A stretch of 64,000 nucleotides of DNA from Phycisphaerales bacterium (GCA_003142595.1 PLMU01000006.1:190840-254839), one strand, 5' to 3'; positions 7,700 to 17,540 are shown, counted from the first letter of the stretch. The notes: generated by a model not told the origin, from the letters alone. Made by a program: numbers and translations.

Positions 7700-8224
7700 A
7701 TGGAAGTGTCAGAAAAAAAATTATGTAAGACGTGCTATATGGAGATACCCATCAAAGCCAAGAAATGTCCCTATTGCCAGCGTGGGCAAAATGTGTTCTC
7801 AATGATTTTCTGGTATCCTATTTTGTCAATTATAGGTTTTTTCATTCCCTTTATTATTATTGGCTGTATATTTGCAAATATGTTCAACAAAGGAAAAGAT
7901 TTCACTCCTTATCGAAACCAAATTACTATCAACAGTTCAGAACTCAGATTCGGCGAAAAACAATCCGGCGAAACTGTTGCCGTAGTAGGAACTATGTCTA
8001 ACAGCAGTCCTATACCATGGAAAGAAATTCAATTTGAGGTCCGGTTCTATGACAGTAATGGCAAGATAATTGACGCCATGCAGCAAAAAGGTTACTCTGA
8101 TGAGATTCCCGCAAACGGCAGCAGCGCATTTAAGGTATCGATGCTGCGAGAGTTTCCCAAAGAGCAATATACAAAATATGACGTAGTAATCATCTCTGCG
8201 AGGGACGCACACTCACTCTGGTAG
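7700..8224 (+). CDS. Zinc-ribbon membrane protein with FxLYD-like domain (174 aa)
   Basis: N-terminal CKTCYMEIPIKAKKCPYC is a four-cysteine zinc ribbon (residues about 9-26). It is followed by one hydrophobic segment (about 37-62) and a C-terminal beta domain reading VAVVGTMSNSSPIPWKEIQF then FYDSNGKIIDA, which resembles FxLYD and related beta-sandwich domains. Topology would place the ribbon in the cytoplasm and the beta domain outside. GAGAGGA precedes the ATG. It lies 15 bases after the NUDIX gene and may be co-transcribed with it, without an obvious functional link. Function unknown. Confidence 0.7.
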   Translation: MEVSEKKLCKTCYMEIPIKAKKCPYCQRGQNVFSMIFWYPILSIIGFFIPFIIIGCIFANMFNKGKDFTPYRNQITINSSELRFGEKQSGETVAVVGTMSNSSPIPWKEIQFEVRFYDSNGKIIDAMQQKGYSDEIPANGSSAFKVSMLREFPKEQYTKYDVVIISARDAHSLW

Positions 8225-8235
8225 GAAATTACTGC

Positions 8236-9384
8236 TTAATGGACAATTCTTAACGCCCTTGCGGGGAGCGAGGCGAGGATTTCATGGCAAATTGTGTCGG
8301 CCATTTCGGCCTGGCGGTAAACGCTGCACTGGCTTTGTATGTCGTTGTCAATTACCGTAACAAACTGGCCGACTTCGGCATCCGGCAAATCAGTGACGTC
8401 AAGTATGGTTTTGTCCATACTCACCCTGCCGATGACCTGAGCGAATTTATCGCCGACTTTCATAAAGGCGCTATTGGAATATAGGCGCCAGTAATTATCA
8501 GCGTAGCCGATTGGAACAATCGCGCCAACCGTATCCCGCCAGGCGGAAAATGTTCTGCCGTAACCGATAGGCTGACCTTTTTTGAAGTGATTTATCTGGA
8601 CTATCGGCACCTCGAATTTCATCGCGGGCTGGAGGTTAATCTTCAGCAAATCAGGATGTTCGACCCAGCCGTAAAGAGCGATGCCGCAGCGAACCATATC
8701 GAAATGCGCCTCCGGAATATTTAACATCGCAGCGCTGTTGGCGGCGTGGATAATCACATCTTTACAGGCCAGAAGTGACTGGCTTGAAAGGAATTTTTTG
8801 AAATTTTCAAGCTGATGGACGGCATAAGTCAGATTTTTTTCAGCGGCGGTTGAAAAATGCGTATATACGCCTGCCAGGCGGAGGTTGGACAATGTGCGGA
8901 TTTTTTTTACCAATTGCGCGGCTTTTTTCGCATCGATTCCGCAGCGGCCCATTCCGGTTTCGACTTTTATATGAACATTCAATACATCAGTTGTGTCTTT
9001 TAAACAATCCTGCACAAACTGGAGAGCCTGATTGCTAACAATAGCGCAATGAAAACCTTTTTGAGCGCACAACTTTACGGCATCGCTGGTGTAGGCGGTA
9101 TGAATCGGCTCAAGAATGAGAATTTTAATTTCGCCGAGGAGGTCAGCGATAAAAGCGGCTTCATAAACATTGGCAACGGCGAAAAAATCGACCTGACCTG
9201 TTTTGAGGATATTTACAATTTCCCTGATGCCGTGGCCGTAACCGTTGGCTTTGATGACGGCACAAAGTTTTGTTTCAGGTTTGCACAGGCTTCTGACGGC
9301 TTTGAGATTGTTTAACAAAGCCTGCGAGTATATGTGAACTTTCTGGTCGTATCGTGTATATTGATTACTTGTCTGAAACTGCAT
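8236..9384 (-). CDS. alr: Alanine racemase
   Basis: PLP-dependent racemase converting L-alanine to D-alanine for peptidoglycan in the cytoplasm. The PLP-binding lysine motif LCAVIKANGYGHG is near residues 41-53, RCGIALYGW lies mid-protein, and the C-terminal domain contains IGRVSMDKTILDVTDLP, with the region around the catalytic Tyr just before it (PIGYADNYWR). At 382 aa it is full length. The ATG at 9384 follows immediately after the stop codon of the GT2 gene (TAAATG), so translation is probably coupled. It is the last gene of a minus-strand run that starts with an aminotransferase. Confidence 0.95.
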   Translation of the reverse strand: MQFQTSNQYTRYDQKVHIYSQALLNNLKAVRSLCKPETKLCAVIKANGYGHGIREIVNILKTGQVDFFAVANVYEAAFIADLLGEIKILILEPIHTAYTSDAVKLCAQKGFHCAIVSNQALQFVQDCLKDTTDVLNVHIKVETGMGRCGIDAKKAAQLVKKIRTLSNLRLAGVYTHFSTAAEKNLTYAVHQLENFKKFLSSQSLLACKDVIIHAANSAAMLNIPEAHFDMVRCGIALYGWVEHPDLLKINLQPAMKFEVPIVQINHFKKGQPIGYGRTFSAWRDTVGAIVPIGYADNYWRLYSNSAFMKVGDKFAQVIGRVSMDKTILDVTDLPDAEVGQFVTVIDNDIQSQCSVYRQAEMADTICHEILASLPARALRIVH

Positions 9385-10095
9385 TTATTTATCGCTTTTA
9401 ATCTGTTTATAAAGGGCAAACAATTCTTTAAATGCCCGTAAAATAACGCTTAACTTTGCGCCGGTCTGCACTCCCGCGGTTCGGGGATAATGATGAACGC
9501 CGATTTGATATACTTTATATCCCTTGTTTTTCGCCCGAGCAAATATTTCCGTATTAATCAAAGCGCCGGTGCTTCTCAATTTTATATCATCGAAAATCCT
9601 GCGTTTGTAAAGCTTAAAAGCACAGTCCATATCTTTAATTTTCATTCCAAAAAGCAGATTAACCATCGTTGTCCAGCAGAAAGCATTAATTTTTCTCGCG
9701 AGGTTGTCCTGCCTGTTGATGCGAAAACCTGTAACAATATCGTAATCGGCCATATATTTAAAGAACATCGGCAACTCTTTGATGTCGAACTGGCCGTCGC
9801 CGTCGGTATAAAAGACATATTCTTTCGATGCGGCGGCAAAGCCACTCTGGAGAGCTGCGCCATAACCGCGATTTACCTGATGATGGACAGCTTTGATACG
9901 TTTATTTTTTTGGGCAAGCAAATCGGCAACCTGACCGGTTCTGTCTTTGCTGCCGTCATTGACGATAATGATTTCGAAATCTATATTCAGACCCGTCAAA
10001 ACATCGAGAGCTGACTTTACAACTCTTTCGATGTTGTCTTGTTCATTGTAACAGGGGAAAAAAACAGATAACGAATTGACCATCCCTGTATTCAT
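9385..10095 (-). CDS. Family 2 glycosyltransferase (Dpm1/DPG synthase-like)
   Basis: SVFFPCYNEQDNIERVV at the N-terminus, IIVNDGSKDRTG near residue 42 and FYTDGDGQFD near residue 92 are the GT-A fold motifs of family 2 glycosyltransferases of the polyprenyl-phosphate mannosyl/glucosyl transferase type. 236 aa is the size of a catalytic domain without C-terminal membrane helices. It probably builds a lipid-linked sugar donor. The gene lies 51 bases after a large multispanning membrane protein that may be a GT-C-like user of such donors, and directly abuts alr. Confidence 0.9.
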   Translation of the reverse strand: MNTGMVNSLSVFFPCYNEQDNIERVVKSALDVLTGLNIDFEIIIVNDGSKDRTGQVADLLAQKNKRIKAVHHQVNRGYGAALQSGFAAASKEYVFYTDGDGQFDIKELPMFFKYMADYDIVTGFRINRQDNLARKINAFCWTTMVNLLFGMKIKDMDCAFKLYKRRIFDDIKLRSTGALINTEIFARAKNKGYKVYQIGVHHYPRTAGVQTGAKLSVILRAFKELFALYKQIKSDK

Positions 10096-10146
10096 AATTT
10101 TTCAATCCCCGTTTTTGTGGGGGTATGCCTTTACTCTAAAAGTATA

Positions 10147-12897
10147 TTACCAGCGTGAATAAGTGTTAATTAACGATTGGTCGTCTTCGAATCCAGCCAA
10201 ATAATGTTTGTATTTTTGAACAATTGCCGGATTACCACCATTAACCTTTGCAAGATAATCTCCTATCAGCATTGCGGCAGAAAGTTTTTCGCGATAGCCG
10301 TTCTGCTTAATGAGAGTCTGTCTATTAGCGATAAAATCATCAAAATATTTACCAAAAGCCTCTTTTACCCGGTCTCTATTCTGCGCGGTGTGATTTGCAG
10401 CGTTAACAAGCTCAACGGCAGCAACCTGACAAGGAAATAGCATCATCGCCTCAATCAATATTTCGCAGCCATTTTTAGATTTTTCTTCATCCTGCAAATA
10501 CAGAAGGTTATGTCCGATGGTCATCAACTGTGAAAATTTATCTGGGAATTTTGTCTGACCGGAAAATATGCCCAAATACAGGTCTTTACCCTGCGAGTTT
10601 TTTATATTTACATATAGTTCCTGGTCTTCGTTTATAAACGCTATCCGCCAGTTCGGATTTGTCTCCAGCCCCCTGACAAGCTCGGAGTTGAATTGTGCCG
10701 AGGGCATAAAAACAACCCAGACATTTTCCTTCTCAAACTGTTTGTCGAGCCATTCGCCGATAGCCTTATAGTCTGACGTAGTATAAGCTCTTCCGGCCCG
10801 TTCCGCCTGCCTCGCCGGCTCTCCGCCAGCCATAATATACATCCAATGATGATACATATCCGTGTTGTAGGCTGCCTGAGCCCTGCCGTCCATATAAAGC
10901 TGAAGCGGGGTTTTGCCCGTATTAGGGTCCGGGAACTGTGCATAAGCGATAAAGCCGCCTTCAGTCCAATAATTATAAACAATACCCTTTAATTTATTAT
11001 CCCTTACGAATTGACAAGCCTTAAACGGCTTTGCATAAGAAGCACTCATTCTCATAAAGACGCTGGTCAAATAGTTACTGTCCGGCCAAGGGTCAAGATA
11101 GACAAGTTTATACCAGTATCCCCACCAGATAGTCAGAAAAGCGACAACCACAAAAACGATACCGGCAAAACAATACTGCTCCCATTTCGGCATTGAGCTT
11201 ACAACAGCCCTGCCTGTCTTTTTCAGATTTATCCGTGAGACAATCATTCTGATTCCGCTGTCGAGGAACATTGCTATAACCGGGCAGGCAGCAATTGCCG
11301 CAATCGGAATAAACCGACGCGAACCTATAGCCATATCTACCGTAAAAGCCGCAATAACCATCAGAGGTAAATCTATCATTGGCCATACATACTGCTGACT
11401 ATCGTGCAGTTCGGCTCCCGTAAGGGACACTGCGTGCTGAGTTTTGCCTTTCTTGACAATAATTCTCGGCTTGAGCGTCAGGCAGATAACCCAAAAAGCA
11501 AGCAGTACCCAGGCTAATATATACATATACAAAAACGGTATTCCATTGCCTACCGGATTATCCCATTCAAATGCGGGATGCCATTCATTGACACTCTTCC
11601 AGATTTTGGCGTTCTCGCTCAAACTAATAATGAACGTATGAGTAAGATTTGTCAGATGAAACGGATTGAAAATTACCATCGCTAAAAAAGCGATAATCGT
11701 TGCCGCAACCGTATGCCACCATGCTTTGTAAGTTATCGCCTTTAACCTGTGCTTAAATACACTGAAGACCACAGCTATAACAGCAAAACCTGCAAAAACC
11801 GTAAAAAACGTCTGCCTGCTGTCGTCTACATGCTCTCTAAAAGCAGAGTACTGTTTTATGATTTGCTCTATGCCGTCAGGGAAAAATCTGTTTAATACCG
11901 CGATAAATATAAATAAACTTGCTATAATATGGTATCCGTGGAAGAGCGAGGGTTTGATATTTTTCAAGGCCGTTAACGCAATACTTGCCGCAATCACAAT
12001 CAGGATAAATAATAACAGTCCGTCCGAAAGAGGCTTAATATGCGTAAGATACTCATTCGAGTAAAATTTTACCGAAAGAGCATATAAAAACAACCAGCCG
12101 AGCACATAATACAAACATAAACTTATTCTTTTCGGCAGCAGCGTCAGAAGATGTAAACCTATAAACGGCACAAGAACAACAAATGCATAGACATAACCGC
12201 CGTGCAGATTGCACCATAAAACCGTTATCGGCACAATCAGCCAGATGTAGAGATAATTTTTATATACAGTCAGGACAAAAATAAATATCAGGACAGCGAC
12301 AAGCATATTTGTAAAACCTGCCGGCCGAATATCAAAAAATGTCCTTCCGACAAATAACGCAACGCAGGAAAATACTGCAGACAGAGCCGGATTAATTCCC
12401 AAACCTTTGCAGGTGTAGTAAACCACTATGATGGTTACGATATACAGCGCATATTTCCAGTAAACCAGACTGTTATAGGTGATATTCTGCCCTACAATTG
12501 GTTTGTCGAAAGTTTCCGCATCAGCAATGGGCGATAAGTGCGTAACCCAGTAAAAGAAAACATGCGTCAGCCAATTCTGATCAACCCATCCTGTAGGATG
12601 CCAGTACTTAACGGTGTCTAATCCGACTTTATCGGTAATCCACTGTGCCCACATCGGCCAGGTTTTTACCTCTTCTACGGTCGGACCAGGTTTGTGTGAA
12701 TTTGCGCTGAAAGGTTCAACGGTGTTGACGCCGTGATTTAGAAAATGTCTTCCGCAGGCCATCGCCACCCAGGTATCTCCCGCTCCGACCATATGAGTCG
12801 CAGAGTGCAGGGCGAAAAGAATCATCGCCCACCAGAAAATCAGCATCATCCAGCCGCTAAACGCCGGCTTTTTATCCGTCATTAACTCTTGAGCCAT
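10147..12897 (-). CDS. Large multispanning membrane protein, possible GT-C glycosyltransferase
   Basis: A 916-aa protein with about 12 hydrophobic segments in the first 590 residues and a soluble C-terminal domain of about 330 residues. The first extracytoplasmic loop contains GAGDTWVAMACGRHFLNHG, reminiscent of the acidic first-loop motif of GT-C enzymes that use polyprenyl-phosphate sugars. The C-terminal domain has a YNYWTEGGFIAYAQFP motif also seen in large planctomycete membrane proteins. No definite family assignment is possible by eye. It overlaps the 3' end of the upstream aminotransferase gene by 16 bases and precedes a Dpm1-like GT2 gene, which supports a lipid-linked sugar role by inference. 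Confidence 0.65.
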   Translation of the reverse strand: MAQELMTDKKPAFSGWMMLIFWWAMILFALHSATHMVGAGDTWVAMACGRHFLNHGVNTVEPFSANSHKPGPTVEEVKTWPMWAQWITDKVGLDTVKYWHPTGWVDQNWLTHVFFYWVTHLSPIADAETFDKPIVGQNITYNSLVYWKYALYIVTIIVVYYTCKGLGINPALSAVFSCVALFVGRTFFDIRPAGFTNMLVAVLIFIFVLTVYKNYLYIWLIVPITVLWCNLHGGYVYAFVVLVPFIGLHLLTLLPKRISLCLYYVLGWLFLYALSVKFYSNEYLTHIKPLSDGLLLFILIVIAASIALTALKNIKPSLFHGYHIIASLFIFIAVLNRFFPDGIEQIIKQYSAFREHVDDSRQTFFTVFAGFAVIAVVFSVFKHRLKAITYKAWWHTVAATIIAFLAMVIFNPFHLTNLTHTFIISLSENAKIWKSVNEWHPAFEWDNPVGNGIPFLYMYILAWVLLAFWVICLTLKPRIIVKKGKTQHAVSLTGAELHDSQQYVWPMIDLPLMVIAAFTVDMAIGSRRFIPIAAIAACPVIAMFLDSGIRMIVSRINLKKTGRAVVSSMPKWEQYCFAGIVFVVVAFLTIWWGYWYKLVYLDPWPDSNYLTSVFMRMSASYAKPFKACQFVRDNKLKGIVYNYWTEGGFIAYAQFPDPNTGKTPLQLYMDGRAQAAYNTDMYHHWMYIMAGGEPARQAERAGRAYTTSDYKAIGEWLDKQFEKENVWVVFMPSAQFNSELVRGLETNPNWRIAFINEDQELYVNIKNSQGKDLYLGIFSGQTKFPDKFSQLMTIGHNLLYLQDEEKSKNGCEILIEAMMLFPCQVAAVELVNAANHTAQNRDRVKEAFGKYFDDFIANRQTLIKQNGYREKLSAAMLIGDYLAKVNGGNPAIVQKYKHYLAGFEDDQSLINTYSRW

Positions 12898-14069
12898 TTT
12901 TCAAGCCTGTCAATTCCCTTTGTAATCTGTTCCGTAGACGTCGCAAAACTGAGCCGGACATTATTGTCGCATCCGAACGGCCCGCCCGGCACAAGCGCCA
13001 CGCTTGCCTGTTCCAAAAGCGCCGCGGCAAAATCCATACTGTTATTAATCTTCACCCCGCCGATGGTTCTGCCGAAATGAGCGGAAACATCAGGGAAGCA
13101 ATAAAATGCACCTGTCGGCTGCGGACACTTAACGCCTTTAATGGCGTTGAGCCTGTCAGCCATATATTTAGCGCGTTTTTCAAATTCGAGTCTCATCTTC
13201 TCAACTTCATTACCGGGGTCGCTGAACGCAACAAGACCGCCGGCCTGCACAAAGCTTACCGGGTTCTGAGTCATATGTCCCTGCAGCCTATCCATTGCTT
13301 TTATTACTTCCACCGGCCCTGCTACATATCCGAGCCGCCAGCCGGTCATCGCATAAGCCTTGCTGAAACCGTTTATTGTAATTGTGCGTTTGTAGGCATC
13401 ATCACTGAGCGAGGCGAAACTTACAAATTTCGTATTGCCGTAAATGAGCCTTTCGTAAATCTCATCGCTGAGCACCATAATATTTGTGCCTTCGAGAACT
13501 TTCGCTATGGCTTTCAGCTCATCCGGCGTGTAAGTAAAACCGCCGGGATTATTCGGGCTGTTTATGAGCAGCATAGCGGTTTTCGGAGTTATCGCTTTTT
13601 TTACCTGCTGAGGAGTTATCTTATATTCGTTTTTCGGGTCGGTCTGGACAACTTTCATAATCGCGCCGGCAAGTTTAATCGTTTCCGGATATGTAACCCA
13701 ATATGGAGTCGGCACAATGACTTCGTCGCCGTCGTCCAAAACGGCCTGCATAGATTCATATACAGAATGTTTTGCGCCGATATTCACGATAATTTGCTCA
13801 GGTGTATACTTAAGGTTATTTTCCTTAAGAAGTTTTTCAGCAATAGCCTTTCGCAGTTCCGGAATGCCCGGCGTGGCAGTGTATTTTGTCTTGCCGGCTT
13901 TCATTGCCGCGATTGCAGCATCTTTTATATATTGCGGCGTGTCAAAGTCGGGTTCACCTGCTCCGAAACCGACAATGTCAACGCCTTTGGCTTTGAGTTC
14001 TTTGGCTTTAGTATCAACCGCCATAGTCGCGGAAGGCGGAACCGACTGTGCTCTTTTACTGACTTTCAT
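12882..14069 (-). CDS. Class I/II aminotransferase (aspartate aminotransferase-like)
   Basis: Fold-type I PLP enzyme of 395 aa. The PLP lysine is in NGFSKAYAMTGWRLGYVAGP (about residue 236), with SPNNPGG (about residue 172) and the C-terminal VRLSFATS arginine motif. The N-terminal VKAKGVDIVGFGAGEPDFDT-type sequence (here AKGVDIVGFGAGEPDFDT) matches the Ib aspartate/prephenate aminotransferase subgroup. It would interconvert aspartate and oxaloacetate with glutamate/2-oxoglutarate, possibly also acting on prephenate. First gene of the unit that continues with the membrane protein, GT2 and alr. Confidence 0.93.
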   Translation of the reverse strand: MKVSKRAQSVPPSATMAVDTKAKELKAKGVDIVGFGAGEPDFDTPQYIKDAAIAAMKAGKTKYTATPGIPELRKAIAEKLLKENNLKYTPEQIIVNIGAKHSVYESMQAVLDDGDEVIVPTPYWVTYPETIKLAGAIMKVVQTDPKNEYKITPQQVKKAITPKTAMLLINSPNNPGGFTYTPDELKAIAKVLEGTNIMVLSDEIYERLIYGNTKFVSFASLSDDAYKRTITINGFSKAYAMTGWRLGYVAGPVEVIKAMDRLQGHMTQNPVSFVQAGGLVAFSDPGNEVEKMRLEFEKRAKYMADRLNAIKGVKCPQPTGAFYCFPDVSAHFGRTIGGVKINNSMDFAAALLEQASVALVPGGPFGCDNNVRLSFATSTEQITKGIDRLEKWLKS

Positions 14070-14149
14070 ATCGCCCTGCCCTTAAATAAAACATTAACAT
14101 CTTATATGGGCGGATATTAGAACACAAATGCGGTATAGCGTCAAGCACT

Positions 14150-14255
14150 TTACCCCCACACCTATTTGCATAAAAAGGAGGTGCTAAAATTACCGACAAA
14201 ACCATTTTTCTTGTATTTCATTTGCCAACCATAATGAGAATAGGTGTGGGGGTTA
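14150..14255. mobile_element. MITE-like palindromic element of about 105 bp
   Basis: ACCCCCACACCTATT (14152-14166) is repeated as its perfect reverse complement at 14239-14253, enclosing 72 bases without coding potential. The outer flanks are TTTA on the left and TTAAC on the right, so a TA target duplication is possible. The size, perfect 15-bp terminal inverted repeats and non-coding core fit a miniature inverted-repeat element; an alternative is a long-stem transcript structure between the aminotransferase promoter region and the end of the next gene. Confidence 0.5.
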
Positions 14256-14309
14256 ACTATTGATGCAGAGACGACCGGCAGACAAAATAAAGGGCTGCAA
14301 GAAATGAAT

Positions 14310-17300
14310 TTACATACCTGTTCCCCAGAGCCAATTTTGAACAAGGACTTCAAGGTCAAGCATATTAATCTTCCGGTCGGCAGATATGCTGATATCGCAA
14401 ATGGGCTTGTAATCAGTCTGCCCTTCTTCGGTCAGCCAAGCAGTTGCCAAAATGGCAAAGTCCTGAAAATCAACATCACAATCGCCATTGAAATCGCCGA
14501 GATAGGCGTGCGAAAATTCGTAAACGCCCATATCAACAATGCTGCTGCCAATGCAATCTCCATCTATAAACCGGAGAAAACCGTCAAGGTCAAATGGAGT
14601 TGGCTCGGTTGTGTTGCCATCATTATCAAGATCGGCATAATCGGGAGGGACGGAATTATTATTGCCGGCATCGATGCAGGGTGAATTCGACCGCAGCCGA
14701 TAATTGCCTTCAGCAGGGTTAACAAAACACGGGTCAGCATCAATGTTGTGATGTCCAACAAAACACGGGTCAGCGTTAATGTTGTGATGTCCAGAGAGGA
14801 TGCTGACTTGATAAGGGGCTAAAGACTTATTATACAGACGTATTTCATCGAGCAAACCGTTAAATTTTTTGCTGCCGGACCCAACTATTAGAGGGTTATA
14901 TATATAGAGTTCACGCTGAGAATCCCAATAATAAGCTATCGGAACAGCTGTCTGCGTTCGGTAATCAATGACAGTAACATCTCTTTGAAGGCCGTCTACA
15001 AATATCTTACTGCCTGTCTGTGTATTTCTGTTTATGACAACGGCAATATGATGCCATTGCCTAGACGTAATTCCCATAGCATCAAGTGTTTGCGTTGTTT
15101 GTGCAGTTAATAGAACCGCTGACGCAGCCGGACCACTTTTTTGGGTAAATTGAACTTGGCAGTTATTTAAACCTATTTCCCAAAAGTAATTGGGGTCTCC
15201 AAAGTTAGCAGCACTTCTCGCAAGCCTTAACACTGTGCCATCAGGAGATAGTAAATTTGGGTTACTGTCTTTCGCTGCAGGCCAAATCCAGAAAGCCCAT
15301 GTACGCACGGGGAAACTACCTAAAGTCCCGCCGGACATATCAAACATCGCGTTTCCTGATAGATTGCCAGCCGAATCATAAGGAATCCTAACCTTGATAT
15401 CATTTGACGTGGAAGTGCTTCCATCATGACAAGGCATAAAATTCGCATCAGTACCTAATCCCGGTGAATAAGCATTCAACTCATATATGTTAGAATTTGC
15501 CGAATTAGCTTCTGTACCAGACGAATGTTTTCCGATAAGGTACCCTCTTGCATCAATGATCGTTGGTACAATGGCCTTGGTACAAGGGTCATTATTATTT
15601 TCAAAATTAAGATTAAATTGCAGGTTAGGATCGGCATCGGGGTCCCATGGCATATCGCTGTAGGTGATGATCGGGCTGCTGTTATTATAATTATAAACCT
15701 GCGGGTTTTTGGACGCAGTGTTACCCCACAGGATACAGTTGATAATTGTCGGACTGCTGCCATTGTTGTATATCCCGCCGCCATTGGCATTAGCCGTATT
15801 TTTAATGAACGTACAGTTAGTCACGGTTGGGCTGCTATTGGAATCGGATATTCCGCCGCCATAGTCGGCTAAATTTCCACTGAAAATGCAATTTGTAATC
15901 TTTGGATTACTGCTTTCGTTATACATTCCGCCGCCGTTGGCATCTGCTACATTTTTAGTGAATATGCAGTTAATTACTACCGGGCTGGCATTGTGATTAT
16001 ACATTCCGCCGCCGGCGTCATACGGAGAAGAACCATTAGCATTGCCGGCGGTTATAGTAAGACCATCCAATATAGTGGTTTCATCGATGCTATCGGCCGT
16101 AACAACGTGGTAACTATTGTCTGCATTGACATCAGGTATGCCGATGTCGCCGCTCAAAATCGTTTTGTACCAATTGGTATCCCTGAAATTGGGGTCTGGT
16201 GCTCCATACCCAGCATAACCGCCTTTAATTTTCACTCCGTTGATAAGCCGAAAGACGGCAGTTCTATCACCGCTGCCATTGGGGATGGTTATACTACAAT
16301 CCGGCTTATATGTTCCTCCAGCTATCCATATTTCCTTATAACCGGAGGATCTATTTGCAGTCCGCAGAGCATCCTGCAGGCAGTTGTAAGCATTCTGCCA
16401 CGAAGTGCCGTTGTTGGCACCATTGGCATCTGTATCGGTATAAATTATGCGCCAGCATATAGAGGTGTATTCGTAAGCGGAATTCAAGAGTTGTTCTCCA
16501 CTTTTTATTTCGCAATAGTTTGCAAATGTAATTCCCGGCTCAACAGACGGTTCTACATTGACTTTTAGCGTAACAGAACCTTTATTTCCGGAATGAAGCG
16601 TTCCAACATTCCAAATAACAGTACGGGAACCGGAATTATAGACCCCGCCGTTTGAAGCTGAGTTAAAATCGATCACAAACGGCAGATAATCCATAATATT
16701 GACATTGTTAATATCCAGCCCAGCCGGATAATTGTAATCAATCGTATATGTTATTTGACGGCCCGGCCCGACACAATCGCCATTGTTGACGTTATCTTTT
16801 TTGCTAAGCTCCAAAGCAAAATTATTAAAATTATTTATGCTCACATTATCGATGGCAAAACCGCCAGGCTCACTTGATATTGTGGCAATACGCCAGCGAG
16901 CAATATTACTTCCCTCAATATTAAAATGTTCAATACCAAGAGCAGAGTTTATTCGCTCTCCCAATTTATTGTCATATTGGTCAAACCACTCGATGCGTGT
17001 TGTATTTACATCGTCAAAATATCCCGCATCCAGAGAAAACGAAGATATGGTAATCGGTGTTATACCGTTATTCGGATTCACAAATCTACCTTCGATTGTA
17101 CCTTGGAATTGCGGCGTTCCTGATAAAACCGGACTCGTAGGATTTGATCCATCTGTAGTAATAAATGGGCTGTCACCTCCAAAAATAATGCCTCGATTGG
17201 AGTATTGGTTTGTGATATACGTACCCAGCGGGAATTCACTGAATGTGATAACGTTAGAGTCCTGTTCTTCTTGTTGGGTTTTATAGACATCAGTACTCAT

Positions 17301-17429
17301 AACATATTGGGAAGTACTTCCTGATACGGCCCCTGTTTGTTGGTTAGGGGTAAACGTCTTGGCTGTGCCGCAAATGCTGGTGATTAGAACAATTAGTGAC
17401 AAAACCAGAATTGTCTTTTTCGCTGCCAT
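14310..17429 (-). CDS. Large secreted protein: DUF11-like, beta-helix, LamG and dockerin-like tail (1039 aa)
   Basis: A signal peptide (about residues 1-24, KKTILVLSLIVLITSICGTA) is followed by a beta-rich region starting FSEFPLGTYITNQYSNRG (about 55-200), a DUF11-like segment (about 205-310), a right-handed beta-helix with repeated GGGMYN and VINCIF/ITNCIF turns (about 430-590), a LamG/concanavalin-like domain (about 690-860) and a C-terminal YLGDFNGDCDVDFQDFAILA module with a second DISISADRKINMLDLEVLVQ loop, i.e. a dockerin type I-like tail. Such proteins are exported and probably anchored or assembled at the cell surface through the tail. The beta-helix suggests polysaccharide binding or cleavage, but catalytic residues cannot be named. 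A promoter and AAGGAAG ribosome site precede it. Confidence 0.85.
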   Translation of the reverse strand: MAAKKTILVLSLIVLITSICGTAKTFTPNQQTGAVSGSTSQYVMSTDVYKTQQEEQDSNVITFSEFPLGTYITNQYSNRGIIFGGDSPFITTDGSNPTSPVLSGTPQFQGTIEGRFVNPNNGITPITISSFSLDAGYFDDVNTTRIEWFDQYDNKLGERINSALGIEHFNIEGSNIARWRIATISSEPGGFAIDNVSINNFNNFALELSKKDNVNNGDCVGPGRQITYTIDYNYPAGLDINNVNIMDYLPFVIDFNSASNGGVYNSGSRTVIWNVGTLHSGNKGSVTLKVNVEPSVEPGITFANYCEIKSGEQLLNSAYEYTSICWRIIYTDTDANGANNGTSWQNAYNCLQDALRTANRSSGYKEIWIAGGTYKPDCSITIPNGSGDRTAVFRLINGVKIKGGYAGYGAPDPNFRDTNWYKTILSGDIGIPDVNADNSYHVVTADSIDETTILDGLTITAGNANGSSPYDAGGGMYNHNASPVVINCIFTKNVADANGGGMYNESSNPKITNCIFSGNLADYGGGISDSNSSPTVTNCTFIKNTANANGGGIYNNGSSPTIINCILWGNTASKNPQVYNYNNSSPIITYSDMPWDPDADPNLQFNLNFENNNDPCTKAIVPTIIDARGYLIGKHSSGTEANSANSNIYELNAYSPGLGTDANFMPCHDGSTSTSNDIKVRIPYDSAGNLSGNAMFDMSGGTLGSFPVRTWAFWIWPAAKDSNPNLLSPDGTVLRLARSAANFGDPNYFWEIGLNNCQVQFTQKSGPAASAVLLTAQTTQTLDAMGITSRQWHHIAVVINRNTQTGSKIFVDGLQRDVTVIDYRTQTAVPIAYYWDSQRELYIYNPLIVGSGSKKFNGLLDEIRLYNKSLAPYQVSILSGHHNINADPCFVGHHNIDADPCFVNPAEGNYRLRSNSPCIDAGNNNSVPPDYADLDNDGNTTEPTPFDLDGFLRFIDGDCIGSSIVDMGVYEFSHAYLGDFNGDCDVDFQDFAILATAWLTEEGQTDYKPICDISISADRKINMLDLEVLVQNWLWGTGM
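14721..14792. repeat. 36-bp tandem duplication inside the secreted protein gene
   Basis: Two adjacent 36-base units (14721-14756 and 14757-14792) differ at two positions and encode GHHNINADPCFV and GHHNIDADPCFV in frame. Recent slippage or duplication within a linker before the dockerin-like region is the simplest reading. Confidence 0.9.
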
Positions 17430-17452
17430 TCTTCCTTCTTTTTTCTTAATTC

Positions 17453-17481
17453 AGGATATACACTAGATGGAATTTTGTCAA
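17453..17481 (-). promoter_or_regulatory. Predicted promoter of the 1039-aa secreted protein
   Basis: On the minus strand TTGACA (17481-17476) is followed after 17 bases by TATCCT (17458-17453); a TATATC 15 bases from the -35 box is an alternative -10. The gene start follows within 30 bases. Confidence 0.5.
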
Positions 17482-17540
17482 GTAAAAAACCAATAAAACC
17501 GGCAGGTAAAAATCTAACATACAGAATTATGGATAAATAC

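Noticed and set aside
13077..14120. 347-codon plus-strand ORF over the aminotransferase gene
   Set aside because: It is the antisense shadow of a clearly recognised aminotransferase and its translation shows no domain.
15993..16568. 191-codon plus-strand ORF inside the large secreted protein gene
   Set aside because: Antisense shadow; the repeats of the beta-helix gene keep the opposite frame open.
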